A stretch of 64,000 nt of DNA from an uncultured Sphingomonadaceae bacterium (GCA_947493195.1 CANLQG010000007.1:1-64000); one strand, 5' to 3'; shown: positions 7,176 to 15,943, numbered from the stretch's first letter. Notes: a model not told the origin generated them from the letters alone. Made by a program: numbers and translations.

Positions 7176-9822
7176 GGCTGCGGCTAACCTGCTCGTAGGT
7201 ATCGCGCGACAGCTTGGGCGCCTCGGCAATGCGCTCCAGCTGCGCCTTCATCATTGCCGAGCGCTTCGGCTCGATCCGGCGCCAGCGGCCCAGTTGCGGC
7301 ACGAAGCGTGCAGCGATCTGCGGGTTTATCGGGTCGAGCGCGAGGATCACATCGGCGATCAGCCTGTATCCTTCACCGTCCTCGGCGTGGAAGCCATGCG
7401 GATTGTGAGCAAAGGCCATGTAGAGCGAGCGCGCGCGGTTGGGATTGCGCAAGGTGAACTGCGGGTGGCCTGCCAGGGCCTTCACATGCTCCAGAACGTC
7501 AGGGTGCATGGAGCTTGCCTGCAGGGCGAACCACTTGTCCACGACCAGCGCATTGCCCTTGTAGCGGTTGTAGAAATCGAGCAGCGCATTGGTCCGCTCG
7601 ATACCGGACATGCCCGCCAATACCATCAGCGCGCCCTGCCGGTCGGTCATGTTGTCGGCGCTTTCGTACTGCGACCACGCGAGGTTACGGCCGCGACCCT
7701 CGTCACCGGCGGCAAGATAGAGAAGCGCCTGCGTCTTCACCTTGCGCGCGCCGCGAGCCTGCGCGGAAAGACTGTATGGAACGGCGGCGGCACGCGTATG
7801 GAGCGCAGTGAGCTCCTGGTCCAGCGCCTGTCCAAGCGCTGCGCGCAGTGCCTGGCGTTCCTCGTGGATGCGGCCCGGATCGGCGATCCGCATGGTCTCT
7901 GCCAGATAGGTCTCGCTGGGCAGAACCAGCAGTTCGCCGCGCATCAGGTCATCGAGGTTTTCGTCCACGAGCACTGCCCGGAAAGCTCCGGCGATTGCGT
8001 CGCGCGCCCTCGTGCGGGCAATGTCATCAAGTTCACCTTCCACGGCCTGCTTGAGATGGCTGACCACCAGATCCTGCAAGGCCTCGTAGCGGGCGAAGGG
8101 ATCGTCGTCCTTCGCCGCCAGGAACACCAGTTCCTCGCCGGAAATATCGCGCTCGATCGTGACGGGTGCAGAAAAGCCGCGATTGATCGAGAGGACGGGT
8201 TTGCTGGCAAAACCGCTGAAGGTGAAGCTGTCTTCGGCCTTGTCGAGCACCACCAGTTCCTCGCCGCCGTGCTGGCCGCTTTCGCGATCGAACAGGGCGA
8301 GCTTGAGCGGGATCGGCATGGGCTGCGTGTCCGCCTGACCGGGCGTTGCCGGCACCTGCTGCGACAGGTGCAGCGTGGCCGTGTCGCCTTCATAATCCAG
8401 CTTCACGGAAACCTTCGGCGTGCCTGCCTGCGAGTACCACAGGCGGAACTGTTTCAGGTCCAGCCCGGTACCATCCTCGATCGCCTTGACGAAATCCTCG
8501 CAAGTCGCGGCCTCGCCGTCGTGGCGATCGAAGTAAAGGTCGGTTCCTTTGCGGAAGGCTTCCTCGCCAGCCATCGTGCGCATCATGCGGATGACCTCGG
8601 CGCCCTTGTTGTAGACGGTGGCGGTGTAGAAGTTGCTGATCTCGCGGTAGCTGTCGGGCCGGATGGGGTGCGCCAGCGCTCCGCTGTCTTCCGGAAACTG
8701 CGCCCCGCGCAGCACGCGCACGTCCTCGATCCGCTTCACCGGCTCGGAACCCATGTCCTGCGAGAACAACTGGTCGCGCAGCACGGTGAAGCCTTCCTTC
8801 AGCGAAAGCTGGAACCAGTCGCGGCAGGTCACGCGGTTACCCGACCAGTTGTGGAAGTATTCGTGCGCGATCACGCCTTCCACGCCGTCGAAATCGCCGT
8901 CGGTCGCGGTATCCTCGTCCGCCAGCACGTATTTCGTGTTGAACACGTTGAGGCCCTTGTTCTCCATCGCGCCCATGTTGAAATCGGAAACGGCGACGAT
9001 GTTGAACAGGTCGAGATCGTATTCGCGTCCGAACACCTCCTCGTCCCACTTCATCGAGCGCTTGAGCGATTCCATCGCGTGGCCGGTGCGCGCCAGGTCG
9101 CCTTCGCGCACGTAGATGTTCAGAGTCACCTCGCGCCCGCTCATGGTGGTGAAGCTGTCGGTGTTGGCGACCAGCTGTCCCGCCACCAGCGCGAACAGGT
9201 AGCTCGGCTTGGGCCAGGGGTCGTGCCATTCGGCCCAGTGGGCGCCATCGTCGTTCGCGCCGCTCGCTTTCAGGTTACCGTTGCACAGCAATACCGGGAA
9301 GGTTTCGGCGTCGCCGACCATTCTTACCCGGTAGGTGGAAAGGACGTCGGGCCGGTCGGGGAAGAAAGTTATGCGGCGAAAGCCCTCTGCCTCGCACTGG
9401 GTGCAAAGCATCCCGTCGGAGGCATAGAGGCCCATCAGCTGGCTATTGGCCGAGGGGTCGATCTCGGTCGCCACGGAAATTTCGTGCGCCTCGCCGGGCA
9501 GGGTGACCAGTAAATCGTCGCCGTCCATCGTCCAGCTGTTCGACATTTCGCCATCGATCTTCACCGAGATGACTTCCAACCCGTCGCCATTGAGGCGTAT
9601 CGTGGGTGATGGATCGGCCTTCGCATTGCGCGCCACCGTCAGGGTGGAAACGACGCGCGTGGCCTCCAGCCCGAGATCGACGTGCAGCGACACTTCGGGC
9701 ACCATCCACGCGAACGGCTTGTAATCCTCGCGCCGGATGGTGGGCGGATCCTGCGGAGTGGGCGCGGCGTCCGCGAGTTCGGGGTTGCCGTCTGGCGTCG
9801 AGGGGGTGCGGGCGATATCCAT
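7168..9822 (-). CDS. pepN: aminopeptidase N (M1 family)
   Basis: 884 residues, normal for the bacterial PepN branch. The exopeptidase motif GAMEN lies near residue 282, and the zinc site HEYFHNW plus the downstream Glu (LKEGF) near 315-335. These define M1 metallopeptidases that trim N-terminal residues from peptides in the cytosol. The C-terminal 250 residues match the helical PepN domain. Start ATG 9822 is the only sensible one. The next gene, pgeF, overlaps its stop. A continuous antisense reading frame across it is codon-bias shadow. Confidence 0.97.
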   Translation of the reverse strand: MDIARTPSTPDGNPELADAAPTPQDPPTIRREDYKPFAWMVPEVSLHVDLGLEATRVVSTLTVARNAKADPSPTIRLNGDGLEVISVKIDGEMSNSWTMDGDDLLVTLPGEAHEISVATEIDPSANSQLMGLYASDGMLCTQCEAEGFRRITFFPDRPDVLSTYRVRMVGDAETFPVLLCNGNLKASGANDDGAHWAEWHDPWPKPSYLFALVAGQLVANTDSFTTMSGREVTLNIYVREGDLARTGHAMESLKRSMKWDEEVFGREYDLDLFNIVAVSDFNMGAMENKGLNVFNTKYVLADEDTATDGDFDGVEGVIAHEYFHNWSGNRVTCRDWFQLSLKEGFTVLRDQLFSQDMGSEPVKRIEDVRVLRGAQFPEDSGALAHPIRPDSYREISNFYTATVYNKGAEVIRMMRTMAGEEAFRKGTDLYFDRHDGEAATCEDFVKAIEDGTGLDLKQFRLWYSQAGTPKVSVKLDYEGDTATLHLSQQVPATPGQADTQPMPIPLKLALFDRESGQHGGEELVVLDKAEDSFTFSGFASKPVLSINRGFSAPVTIERDISGEELVFLAAKDDDPFARYEALQDLVVSHLKQAVEGELDDIARTRARDAIAGAFRAVLVDENLDDLMRGELLVLPSETYLAETMRIADPGRIHEERQALRAALGQALDQELTALHTRAAAVPYSLSAQARGARKVKTQALLYLAAGDEGRGRNLAWSQYESADNMTDRQGALMVLAGMSGIERTNALLDFYNRYKGNALVVDKWFALQASSMHPDVLEHVKALAGHPQFTLRNPNRARSLYMAFAHNPHGFHAEDGEGYRLIADVILALDPINPQIAARFVPQLGRWRRIEPKRSAMMKAQLERIAEAPKLSRDTYEQVSRSLG

Positions 9823-9875
9823 GGGTATGACCTAAATTTCTTCCTTTGGCGCGTCGAGGGGGTAGAACGCACGAG

Positions 9876-10658
9876 ATGACGCATCTGTTCATATTCGGCC
9901 TCGGTTATACTGCAAAACGCATTGCTGCCTCTGCAAGGGCTGCGGGATGGACCGTCAGCGCGACCGGTTCGGACGGCGACGTGGACTTTGAAGACCGCGA
10001 ATCGGTGACCGCGGCGCTGGAGCGAGCGAGCCATGTGCTGTCCTCCGTCCCGCCGGACAGGGAAAGCGGCCTCGACCCGGTGCTGGACACCTACGGACAG
10101 GATTTTCCGCGCGCGTGGTACGGCTACCTGTCCTCTACCGGCGTGTATGGCGATACCGGCGGCGCGTGGGTCGACGAAGCTTCGCCCACCGGTTCGGGCA
10201 GGCGCTCGGCGCGTAGCGATGCAGACGCCCTGTGGCTGAAACTCGGCGCGCGCGTTTTCCGCCTGCCGGGCATCTACGGGCCGGGACGGTCGATCCTGGA
10301 CCGGGTGCAGGACGGCAAGGCCCATCGGATCGACCTGCCGGGGCAGATCTTCAGCAGGGTACACGTGGACGATATCGCCAGCGGCGTCATGGCGGCCCTG
10401 ACCAGCGAAGCGCCTTCGGGTGCCTACAACCTCGCGGACAACCTGCCATGCAGCCAGAACGTGCTGGTCGAATTCGCCTGCAACCTGCTGGGCGTCGAGC
10501 CGCCACCGTTGCAGTCGATCAAGGAAGCGGAACTCTCCCCCATGGCGCGCGGCTTCTATGCCGAGAACCGCCGCGTCGCGAACGGCAAGGCGAGGCGCGT
10601 TCTGGGTTGGGAGCCGGCCTACCCTACCTTCCGCGAGGGATTACTCGGCCTTATCTGA
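9876..10658 (+). CDS. NAD(P)-dependent epimerase/dehydratase-like protein (extended SDR, YeeZ-like)
   Basis: 260 residues. The N-terminal Rossmann motif is FIFGLGYTAK (GxGxxG variant), followed by a YLSSTGVYGDTGG segment where SDR enzymes have their catalytic Ser/Tyr, then FRLPGIYGPGR and RVHVDDIA. This pattern is shared with the YeeZ/SDR_a5-like group, whose substrates are mostly unknown. Start ATG 9876 places the Rossmann fold at the N-terminus. Divergent from pepN with a 53-base gap, and its 3' end overlaps the convergent transporter by 18 bases. Confidence 0.85.
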   Translation: MTHLFIFGLGYTAKRIAASARAAGWTVSATGSDGDVDFEDRESVTAALERASHVLSSVPPDRESGLDPVLDTYGQDFPRAWYGYLSSTGVYGDTGGAWVDEASPTGSGRRSARSDADALWLKLGARVFRLPGIYGPGRSILDRVQDGKAHRIDLPGQIFSRVHVDDIASGVMAALTSEAPSGAYNLADNLPCSQNVLVEFACNLLGVEPPPLQSIKEAELSPMARGFYAENRRVANGKARRVLGWEPAYPTFREGLLGLI

Positions 10659-11630
10659 GGGTGCCTCGCGCAGACGGCCCGACTGCTGCACCTGCACGCC
10701 CTTCTGCTTTCTCGCCCGAAGCGCCAGCACCATCCCGGCAACGGCCAGCACCATCCCGCTCGCGGTCAGCACGGTCCACTGGTAGCCTTCGAACAGGGTC
10801 GACAGCAGCATCGCGACCGAAATGGTGATGATAGAATTGTAGGCCGCCCGGCCTGCGCCGATTTCGCGCACCAGGTTGTAGTGCAGTGGGAAAGTCACCA
10901 CCGAGCCGATCAGCGCAAGATAGACGATACCGCCCCAATAGCCCGGACTTTCGGGAACGGGAGGCGGCCCGGCGGTCACCCACGCGAAGCCGAGGTCGAA
11001 TATGGTGCCGTAAAGCATCGCCCAGGCCAGCAGGCTGACCATGGGCACGGCGCGGCCGGTCGGGTTCGCCTGTATGACGTTGGCGAGCGACGCGGCAAGG
11101 ATCCCCACCAGCGCCAGCACGATGCCCAGACCCACGTTGCCGCCGATCACGCCGGCATCGGGGTTCGCCTGCCACTCGTGCCAGAGCAGGAACGAGACCC
11201 CGACAATCGCCACCGCGCTGCCAAGGATGAAACCGCCCTGCACCCGCTCGCCCAGGAAAATGCGTGCAAAGGCCGCGTTGGGCACCATCAGCAGGCCGAA
11301 CATCATCGCGACGATGCCGGAGGTGACGTACAGTTCCGAGTGATAGACGAACAGGAAGTTGCCGCTGAACTGCGCCAGCCCGACGCCGACCGCCAGCATG
11401 TGCTCGGGCCGGGTCAGCCGCAGCCGACGCTTCATCAGCGCAGCAACCAGGAACAGCGCAGGGGTTGCGAGCGCGAAACGGTAGAAGACCGACCAGGCGG
11501 CGGGCACGCCGTTTATCTGCCCGGTAATGATGAACCAGGTCGATCCCCATATCGTGCCGGTCAGCACGAACGGCAGGATTACACGCCAACTGAGCATGTT
11601 GGCCTGCGTCGAGTTGGGCGCGGGGCTCAC
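10641..11630 (-). CDS. DMT-superfamily transporter (EamA family)
   Basis: 329 residues with about ten hydrophobic helices arranged as two EamA repeats (about 15-150 and 165-305). The first repeat begins with a TGTIWGSTWFIITGQ segment typical of drug/metabolite exporters. Substrate unknown. It starts with GTG at 11630, whose GTGA overlaps the stop of the threonine aldolase gene, so the two are translationally coupled; export or uptake of an amino-acid-related compound is possible but is inference from context. Confidence 0.88.
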   Translation of the reverse strand: MSPAPNSTQANMLSWRVILPFVLTGTIWGSTWFIITGQINGVPAAWSVFYRFALATPALFLVAALMKRRLRLTRPEHMLAVGVGLAQFSGNFLFVYHSELYVTSGIVAMMFGLLMVPNAAFARIFLGERVQGGFILGSAVAIVGVSFLLWHEWQANPDAGVIGGNVGLGIVLALVGILAASLANVIQANPTGRAVPMVSLLAWAMLYGTIFDLGFAWVTAGPPPVPESPGYWGGIVYLALIGSVVTFPLHYNLVREIGAGRAAYNSIITISVAMLLSTLFEGYQWTVLTASGMVLAVAGMVLALRARKQKGVQVQQSGRLREAPSDKAE

Positions 11631-12622
11631 AGCGCAGTGATGGCCTTGCCCAGCGCCTGCGCATGACCAGGATCGGTGGCCCAGTGTGTCACGAGGCGGA
11701 TGCAGGTGTCGTCCCAGTCGTAGAACGAGAAACCCTGCGCCCGAAGTGTAGCGCGTTCGTGCGGGTTCATCGTGACGAACAGTTCATTGATCTGCGCCGG
11801 ATAAACCAGCCGATCGCCCGCCCCTTCGGCGATGATCGCGGCCGCCGCATTGGCGGCGCGGGCATTCTCCAGCCACAGGTCGTCGTCCAGCATGGCGTGG
11901 ATCTGCGCGGCAAGGTAGCGTCCCTTGCTCTGCAGGTGGCCGGCACGCTTGCGGCGGAAGCGGATCATGTCCGCCTTTTCGGTATCGAACAGCACCACCG
12001 CCTCGGCCCCCATGCCGCCGTTCTTCACGAAGCCGAAGCTTAGCGCGTCGACAGGTCCGGTCACCTCGGCAGGCGCGGCATCGAGGTATGCACAGGCATT
12101 GCCAAAGCGCGCGCCGTCCATGTGCAGACCAAGGCCGTGCTCGGCGGCGAGCGCAGCGATGGTCGCGACTTCACCGGGCGCATAGCAAAGGCCGTACTCG
12201 CTCGCTTGAGTGATCGAAACCGCCTGCGCCGGAACCTGATGCACTCCGCGCGTGATGCCTGCCAGCACCGTGGAGATCGTATCGGGCGTCAGCTTTGCGC
12301 CCTCGCCTTTTGCCAACAGCAGCTTTGCGCCGTGGAGGTAAAAGCCGGGCGCGCCGCATTCGTCCATCTCGATGTGCGCCTCTTCATGGCAGACGACCCC
12401 GCCGTGCGGATCGACCATCGTCGCCAGCGCGAGGCAGTTTGCCGCCGTTCCCGTCGCCACCCACAAGGCGGCACACTCGCGCCCGAACAGGGCGGAAAAG
12501 CGTGCGTCCAGTTCGCGGCTGAGCGCGTCGGTATCGTAGGGGGTGTCGGGCGCATCGGCCGCGCGCATGGCATCCCACAGGCGCGGATGGACGGGTGCGG
12601 CGTTGTCGGACATGAACTGCAT
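11627..12622 (-). CDS. ltaE: low-specificity L-threonine aldolase
   Basis: 331 residues of the fold-type I PLP aldolase family that cleaves L-threonine/allo-threonine to glycine and acetaldehyde. Landmarks are SDNAAPVHP at the N-terminus, the GTAANCLAL cofactor-phosphate loop, LHMDGARFGNA, and a lysine in SFGFVKNGG likely to hold PLP. Start ATG 12622 (MQF...) rather than the internal ATG at 12613 is chosen from the family N-terminus. Stop overlaps the GTG start of the EamA transporter. Confidence 0.92.
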   Translation of the reverse strand: MQFMSDNAAPVHPRLWDAMRAADAPDTPYDTDALSRELDARFSALFGRECAALWVATGTAANCLALATMVDPHGGVVCHEEAHIEMDECGAPGFYLHGAKLLLAKGEGAKLTPDTISTVLAGITRGVHQVPAQAVSITQASEYGLCYAPGEVATIAALAAEHGLGLHMDGARFGNACAYLDAAPAEVTGPVDALSFGFVKNGGMGAEAVVLFDTEKADMIRFRRKRAGHLQSKGRYLAAQIHAMLDDDLWLENARAANAAAAIIAEGAGDRLVYPAQINELFVTMNPHERATLRAQGFSFYDWDDTCIRLVTHWATDPGHAQALGKAITAL

Positions 12623-12625
12623 CGC

Positions 12626-12651
12626 GGAACGCCATGGCCGTGGCCGACGTT
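12626..12651 (+). promoter_or_regulatory. sigma-EcfG-type promoter for the GNAT gene
   Basis: GGAAC at 12626-12630 and CGTT at 12648-12651 are separated by 17 bases, matching the alphaproteobacterial general-stress sigma consensus GGAAC-N16/17-CGTT. The predicted transcript would start near 12658, just ahead of the AAGGAG ribosome site (12661-12666) and ATG 12673. It overlaps the 5' end of ltaE on the other strand. Confidence 0.6.
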
Positions 12652-12672
12652 CAGCGCAAGAAGGAGAAATTC

Positions 12673-12969
12673 ATGTCAGAGATCAACATCACCGATGAGA
12701 CCACCCACGGCGCCTATCGCGTGGACGTGGAAGGCAGCGAGCAGCCCGCCGAACTGACATGGACCGCGCGTGGCAAGGCGCGCATCGCCGATCATACCTT
12801 CACCCCGCCCGCCGCGCGCGGCAAAGGGATCGCCTTCGATCTGGTGGAATTCATGGTGCAGGACGCGCGCGAGAAGGGTTTCACCATCGTGCCGCAGTGC
12901 CCCTACGTCGCGGTGCAGTTCCGCAAGCACCCGGAATGGGCAGACGTGCGCGCCGACATCGAAAGCTAG
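12673..12969 (+). CDS. small GNAT-like acetyltransferase (YidJ/YjdJ type)
   Basis: 98 residues, the compact single-domain GNAT variant (Acetyltransf_CG type). The acetyl-CoA-binding region is visible as AARGKGIAFDLVEF with the following helix, and FTIVPQCPYVAVQF near the C-terminus is typical of the group. Substrate unknown. An AAGGAG ribosome site lies six bases before ATG 12673, so the longer in-frame GTG/ATG starts upstream are not needed. A sigma-EcfG-like promoter immediately upstream suggests induction by general stress. Confidence 0.88.
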   Translation: MSEINITDETTHGAYRVDVEGSEQPAELTWTARGKARIADHTFTPPAARGKGIAFDLVEFMVQDAREKGFTIVPQCPYVAVQFRKHPEWADVRADIES

Positions 12970-12983
12970 CCGCTAATTAGCGG
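12970..12983 (+). terminator. Perfect short palindrome after the GNAT gene
   Basis: CCGCTAATTAGCGG directly follows the GNAT stop codon. It is a perfect 14-base palindrome without a clear T-run, so it is a weak terminator candidate or simply a protein site. Confidence 0.3.
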
Positions 12984-13001
12984 AATTTGCAGCGCTTTTT
13001 C

Positions 13002-13026
13002 GGAACATGGCCCGGCGCGCCGCGTT
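13002..13026 (+). promoter_or_regulatory. sigma-EcfG-type promoter for the PRC-barrel gene
   Basis: GGAAC at 13002-13006 and CGTT at 13023-13026 with a 16-base spacer, an exact match to the general-stress sigma consensus. It would give a leader of about 125 bases before ATG 13158. The intergenic position, with a single downstream gene, makes the assignment strong. Confidence 0.75.
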
Positions 13027-13157
13027 GATTTGGTGACAAGCCGATGACCCCCGGCGTTCCGCGCTCCTCGTCAAGTACGAGTGAAAGCCTTGCAGGACCG
13101 TCGCGAGAGAATTTCACACCAGCAATCTGTCATCGGCTCCAAGAAGAGGAGAAACCC

Positions 13158-13595
13158 ATGACACACACGCAAGATCTGCAGAACCGCGACAGTTATTCCG
13201 ACAGCGAACTCGATCGCCGCACGCAATTCGACCGTTCACGCCCGCTCGAACGCGATGAGACCGGCAATTTGATCTCGTCGAACAAGGTCGAAGGGACATC
13301 GGTCTATTCGACCGATGGCGAGAAGCTGGGATCGATCGATCACCTGATGATCGGCAAGCGCTCTGGCCGGGTCGAGTATTCGGTGATGAGCTTTGGCGGT
13401 TTCCTGGGCATCGGCGAGCAGTACCATCCCGTCCCGTGGGATGCGCTGGACTATGATACAGAGCGCGGCGGCTATGTCGTCAATATCGACAAATCGCGGC
13501 TGGAGGGCGCACCATCCTATACGCGTAACGAACAGCCCGAGTTCAACAGGGACTATGGCGAAACCGTCTATGCCTATTACGGCGTGCTCTACTGA
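13158..13595 (+). CDS. PRC-barrel domain protein
   Basis: 145 residues, soluble. Residues about 40-115 form a PRC-barrel domain (V-x-G-T-S-V-Y-S-x-D-G-x-K-L-G-S-I entry, then RVEYSVMSFGGFLGIG and YHPVPWDAL). PRC barrels occur in photosynthetic reaction-centre H subunits and RimM and, as in this class, in small stress-induced alphaproteobacterial proteins of unknown job. Start ATG 13158 follows AAGAGGAGAAA. It has a near-perfect EcfG promoter and its own terminator, so it is a monocistronic, stress-regulated gene. Confidence 0.9.
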   Translation: MTHTQDLQNRDSYSDSELDRRTQFDRSRPLERDETGNLISSNKVEGTSVYSTDGEKLGSIDHLMIGKRSGRVEYSVMSFGGFLGIGEQYHPVPWDALDYDTERGGYVVNIDKSRLEGAPSYTRNEQPEFNRDYGETVYAYYGVLY

Positions 13596-13622
13596 TCACG
13601 CATAGACACACGAGACGCGATG

Positions 13623-13652
13623 AGGCCCCGGCGAAAGTCGGGGCCTTTCGTA
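13623..13652 (+). terminator. Rho-independent terminator after the PRC-barrel gene
   Basis: An eight-base stem AGGCCCCG (13623-13630) pairs with CGGGGCCT (13639-13646), followed by TTCGTAT. It lies between the PRC-barrel gene and the convergent PH-domain gene and may work in both directions. Confidence 0.8.
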
Positions 13653-13654
13653 TA

Positions 13655-15256
13655 TCAGCGCGGCAGTTTGGCGAAATCGACGGCGGCTATCGAATCGAGC
13701 GCAGCGTGGCGCATTTCGCGGGCATCCTCCAGCGACAGGCCCGCAAAGGCCAGCCGTCCGCCCGCAAGGCCAAAGCGCAAGGTGCAATAGCCGCGCCAGC
13801 GTGCCAGCGGATGCTGCGAAATTTCCACCGAATGCAGCTTTACCCGACTGGCGATGATATCGCGCGGCGCCAGCCAGCCGCGGCGTGACAGGACCTGCTG
13901 CGGGTCAAGCGCATGGCGCACGAAGCGCCACATGTAGTACTCACCGAAAACCAGCAACCCGGCGAGGGCGAACAGCAGCACCGCCACGATCGCGTAACCA
14001 AGCACCAGCAGGACAAGCCCCGCAGTGGCCGGGATTAGGGCCTGCAACACGGCCCGGTCGAAATAATAGTCCGCGCTGGCCCGGCGCCAGTCGGCACGCT
14101 CGTCCGGCAGCGAAAAGCCGGCTTCGTGCGCGATAGGAGCAATCTCCTCCATCTGCGCAAACGGCGCGACATCGTGGTTCGCCCCGCCAGCATCCTGCGC
14201 CAGGCTGATGAAGGACAGGCCATGCCAGCCAAAGCGGCGGCGCAGCCAGCCGGTGCTGACCACCAGCGCCTGCACCCGGTGGACGGGCATGACGACATCG
14301 GTCTTGGTCAGCAGGCCGCGGCGGCGGCGAAAACCCTTGGCCGTGCGCTCCAGCCGGAACTCCCAGTCGCGCACGAACGTGCGCACGACGCCGCTCGCCA
14401 TGCCGACCACCACGACTGCGCCAATGGCATAGAGAATGGCCAGGATTTGCGCGATGGTGCTGTACCCGTTCACCAGTTCCTCTGCCTCCGCGATACGATC
14501 GTCGCGAACGATGTCGGCGATATAGTCCCACACGTCGAACGGCAGCAGGAACTCCAGTTGCTGCAGCGCGCCCAGCAAAACGGCGAAGACGACCAGCGAG
14601 AAATTGAACAGGCCGAACAGGAACAATCGCTTGGTATCCATGGCGAAAAGCGTCTGCCCGGCAGGTTCCGCCGCCAGGTCGCCGGAGGGCGTGCCATCGG
14701 GTGCAGTGGGCCCTTCAGCAGGCGCAGCGGCTTCGCCATCCACCAGCGCGCGCACCGTTTCGCGCAGCTTCTCGCCTTCTGCCTCGGAAACGTAGGAGAG
14801 CTTCAGTTCTTCCTTGCCGCCGGCGCCGGTTTCGAACTTGACTTCCACCAGTCCCAGCAGGCGAGGGACAAGCTTCTGCTCCAGGCTCACATCCTGAATA
14901 CGTTCATAAGGCACGGACCGGGCCGAGCGGCTGATGACGCCTTGCTCCAGCCGCACGTCGGTATCCCCCACACGGTAACGTAGCCGATACCACGAAAACC
15001 ATGCGGCCAGCAGGTTGAAGCCGAGTATCGCGCCAAGAAGGGGCACGAACCAGGGCGTGATCGCCGCCAGCCCTTCGCTATCCGGCTCGCTGGAAGCGGC
15101 ACCGTAGAGAACGGCAATCGCAGGGATGATCGCGCTCGCCAGCATACGCGCCATATGCACCATCATGGTGAGCGGATTGACGCGCAGCCACTCGTCCATC
15201 TCGACGTCGGGCGCGGCCCCTTCATCGGCGGGGATGTCGGCGGCCGGTTCGCTCAC
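13655..15256 (-). CDS. YdbT-like membrane protein with three bacterial PH (bPH_2) domains
   Basis: 533 residues. Two N-terminal helices (about 33-90) lead into a bPH_2 domain (about 92-165, RYRVGDTDVRLEQGVISR...VPYERIQDVSLEQ). A second helix pair (about 210-300) and bPH_2 domain (FRLERTAKGFRRRRGLL...PVHRVQAL) and a third set (about 405-530) follow. This triple arrangement is the Bacillus YdbT type, usually encoded beside YdbS. Function in Gram-negatives is unknown; envelope-stress or antimicrobial resistance roles are reported for relatives. GTG start at 15256 overlaps the stop of the upstream ydbS-like gene. Confidence 0.88.
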   Translation of the reverse strand: MSEPAADIPADEGAAPDVEMDEWLRVNPLTMMVHMARMLASAIIPAIAVLYGAASSEPDSEGLAAITPWFVPLLGAILGFNLLAAWFSWYRLRYRVGDTDVRLEQGVISRSARSVPYERIQDVSLEQKLVPRLLGLVEVKFETGAGGKEELKLSYVSEAEGEKLRETVRALVDGEAAAPAEGPTAPDGTPSGDLAAEPAGQTLFAMDTKRLFLFGLFNFSLVVFAVLLGALQQLEFLLPFDVWDYIADIVRDDRIAEAEELVNGYSTIAQILAILYAIGAVVVVGMASGVVRTFVRDWEFRLERTAKGFRRRRGLLTKTDVVMPVHRVQALVVSTGWLRRRFGWHGLSFISLAQDAGGANHDVAPFAQMEEIAPIAHEAGFSLPDERADWRRASADYYFDRAVLQALIPATAGLVLLVLGYAIVAVLLFALAGLLVFGEYYMWRFVRHALDPQQVLSRRGWLAPRDIIASRVKLHSVEISQHPLARWRGYCTLRFGLAGGRLAFAGLSLEDAREMRHAALDSIAAVDFAKLPR

Positions 15257-15726
15257 AGCGATTCGCGTTTCACGTGGGCGCGGATTTCCTCGCGCATGGC
15301 CACGGCATCGCCGTGCCGCAGGCCGGGCAGCGTGACAGAGGAATTGTGCGTGCCCGCCGTATGCAGGATCAGCCGGGCAATGCCGAATGCGCGTTCCAGC
15401 GGGCCCTGCTCTACATCAAGGTGCTGCACCCGGCTGAACGGCACGACGGTATCGGCATGGAACATGACGCCCCTCACCACTCGCAGCCGGTCGCTGCTCA
15501 TGTGATAGCCGCGCGCCAGGTAGCGCTTGATCGGCACCAACAGCACGAAGACCAGCGCGATCAGCACGGGCACCGCCAGCGGGGCCCAGGTCCACGGCGC
15601 AGGAAAGGCCCCTGCCAGGCCGAGAACGACAGCGGCAATCAGGAACGGAGCGACGATAATCGCCCCCTCGATCCGCATGACGGTGGCATAGGCGGGATCG
15701 AGCTGGGTGAGAGGTTCGGTATCCAT
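15253..15726 (-). CDS. YdbS-like membrane protein with one bPH_2 domain
   Basis: 157 residues. Two hydrophobic helices (about 20-70) are followed by one bPH_2 domain (GYHMSSDRLRVVRGVMFHADTVVPFSR, then VEQGPLERAFGIARL, and a C-terminal helix). ATG 15726 starts MDTEPL; an upstream GTG at 15735 would only add three residues. It overlaps the YdbT-like gene by GTGA, forming the conserved ydbS-ydbT pair whose products probably assemble in the inner membrane. Confidence 0.88.
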   Translation of the reverse strand: MDTEPLTQLDPAYATVMRIEGAIIVAPFLIAAVVLGLAGAFPAPWTWAPLAVPVLIALVFVLLVPIKRYLARGYHMSSDRLRVVRGVMFHADTVVPFSRVQHLDVEQGPLERAFGIARLILHTAGTHNSSVTLPGLRHGDAVAMREEIRAHVKRESL

Positions 15727-15880
15727 GCAGTGCACTATAATGGCAATACACCTGTTGGGAAGGGATGTTTGTTTTACGAAAAATGCGCATCAAGCTGCGC
15801 CCGCTGCGGGCGGCCGTTCAGCCTTGCGGTCCGGTTAGTAGCCGACCCTCGCCGGCACACCGGACAACGGTTGGCGAAAG

Positions 15881-15943
15881 TATCGGTCGCCAAGCGACCG
15901 CAAGCGCGAACGCGCGCCCGAAGCCAATGCGAGGAAAGCCAAG
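15881..15943 (+). repeat. Dispersed intergenic repeat, copy A
   Basis: The segment matches the right arm of the composite at 25408-25514. Shared blocks are ATCGGTC...AGCG..CGCAAG, GCGAACGC.CGCCCG.AG and GCGAGGA..AAGCC in the same order. The first block is itself a small hairpin (GGTCGC-CAA-GCGACC). It lies in the 270-base gap between the ydbS-like gene and tRNA-Thr, where I see no gene. Confidence 0.55.

Noticed and set aside
7138..9513. Plus-strand open frame of 791 codons
   Set aside because: Fully antisense to pepN, which has all M1 motifs; the long open frame follows from GC-rich codon bias.
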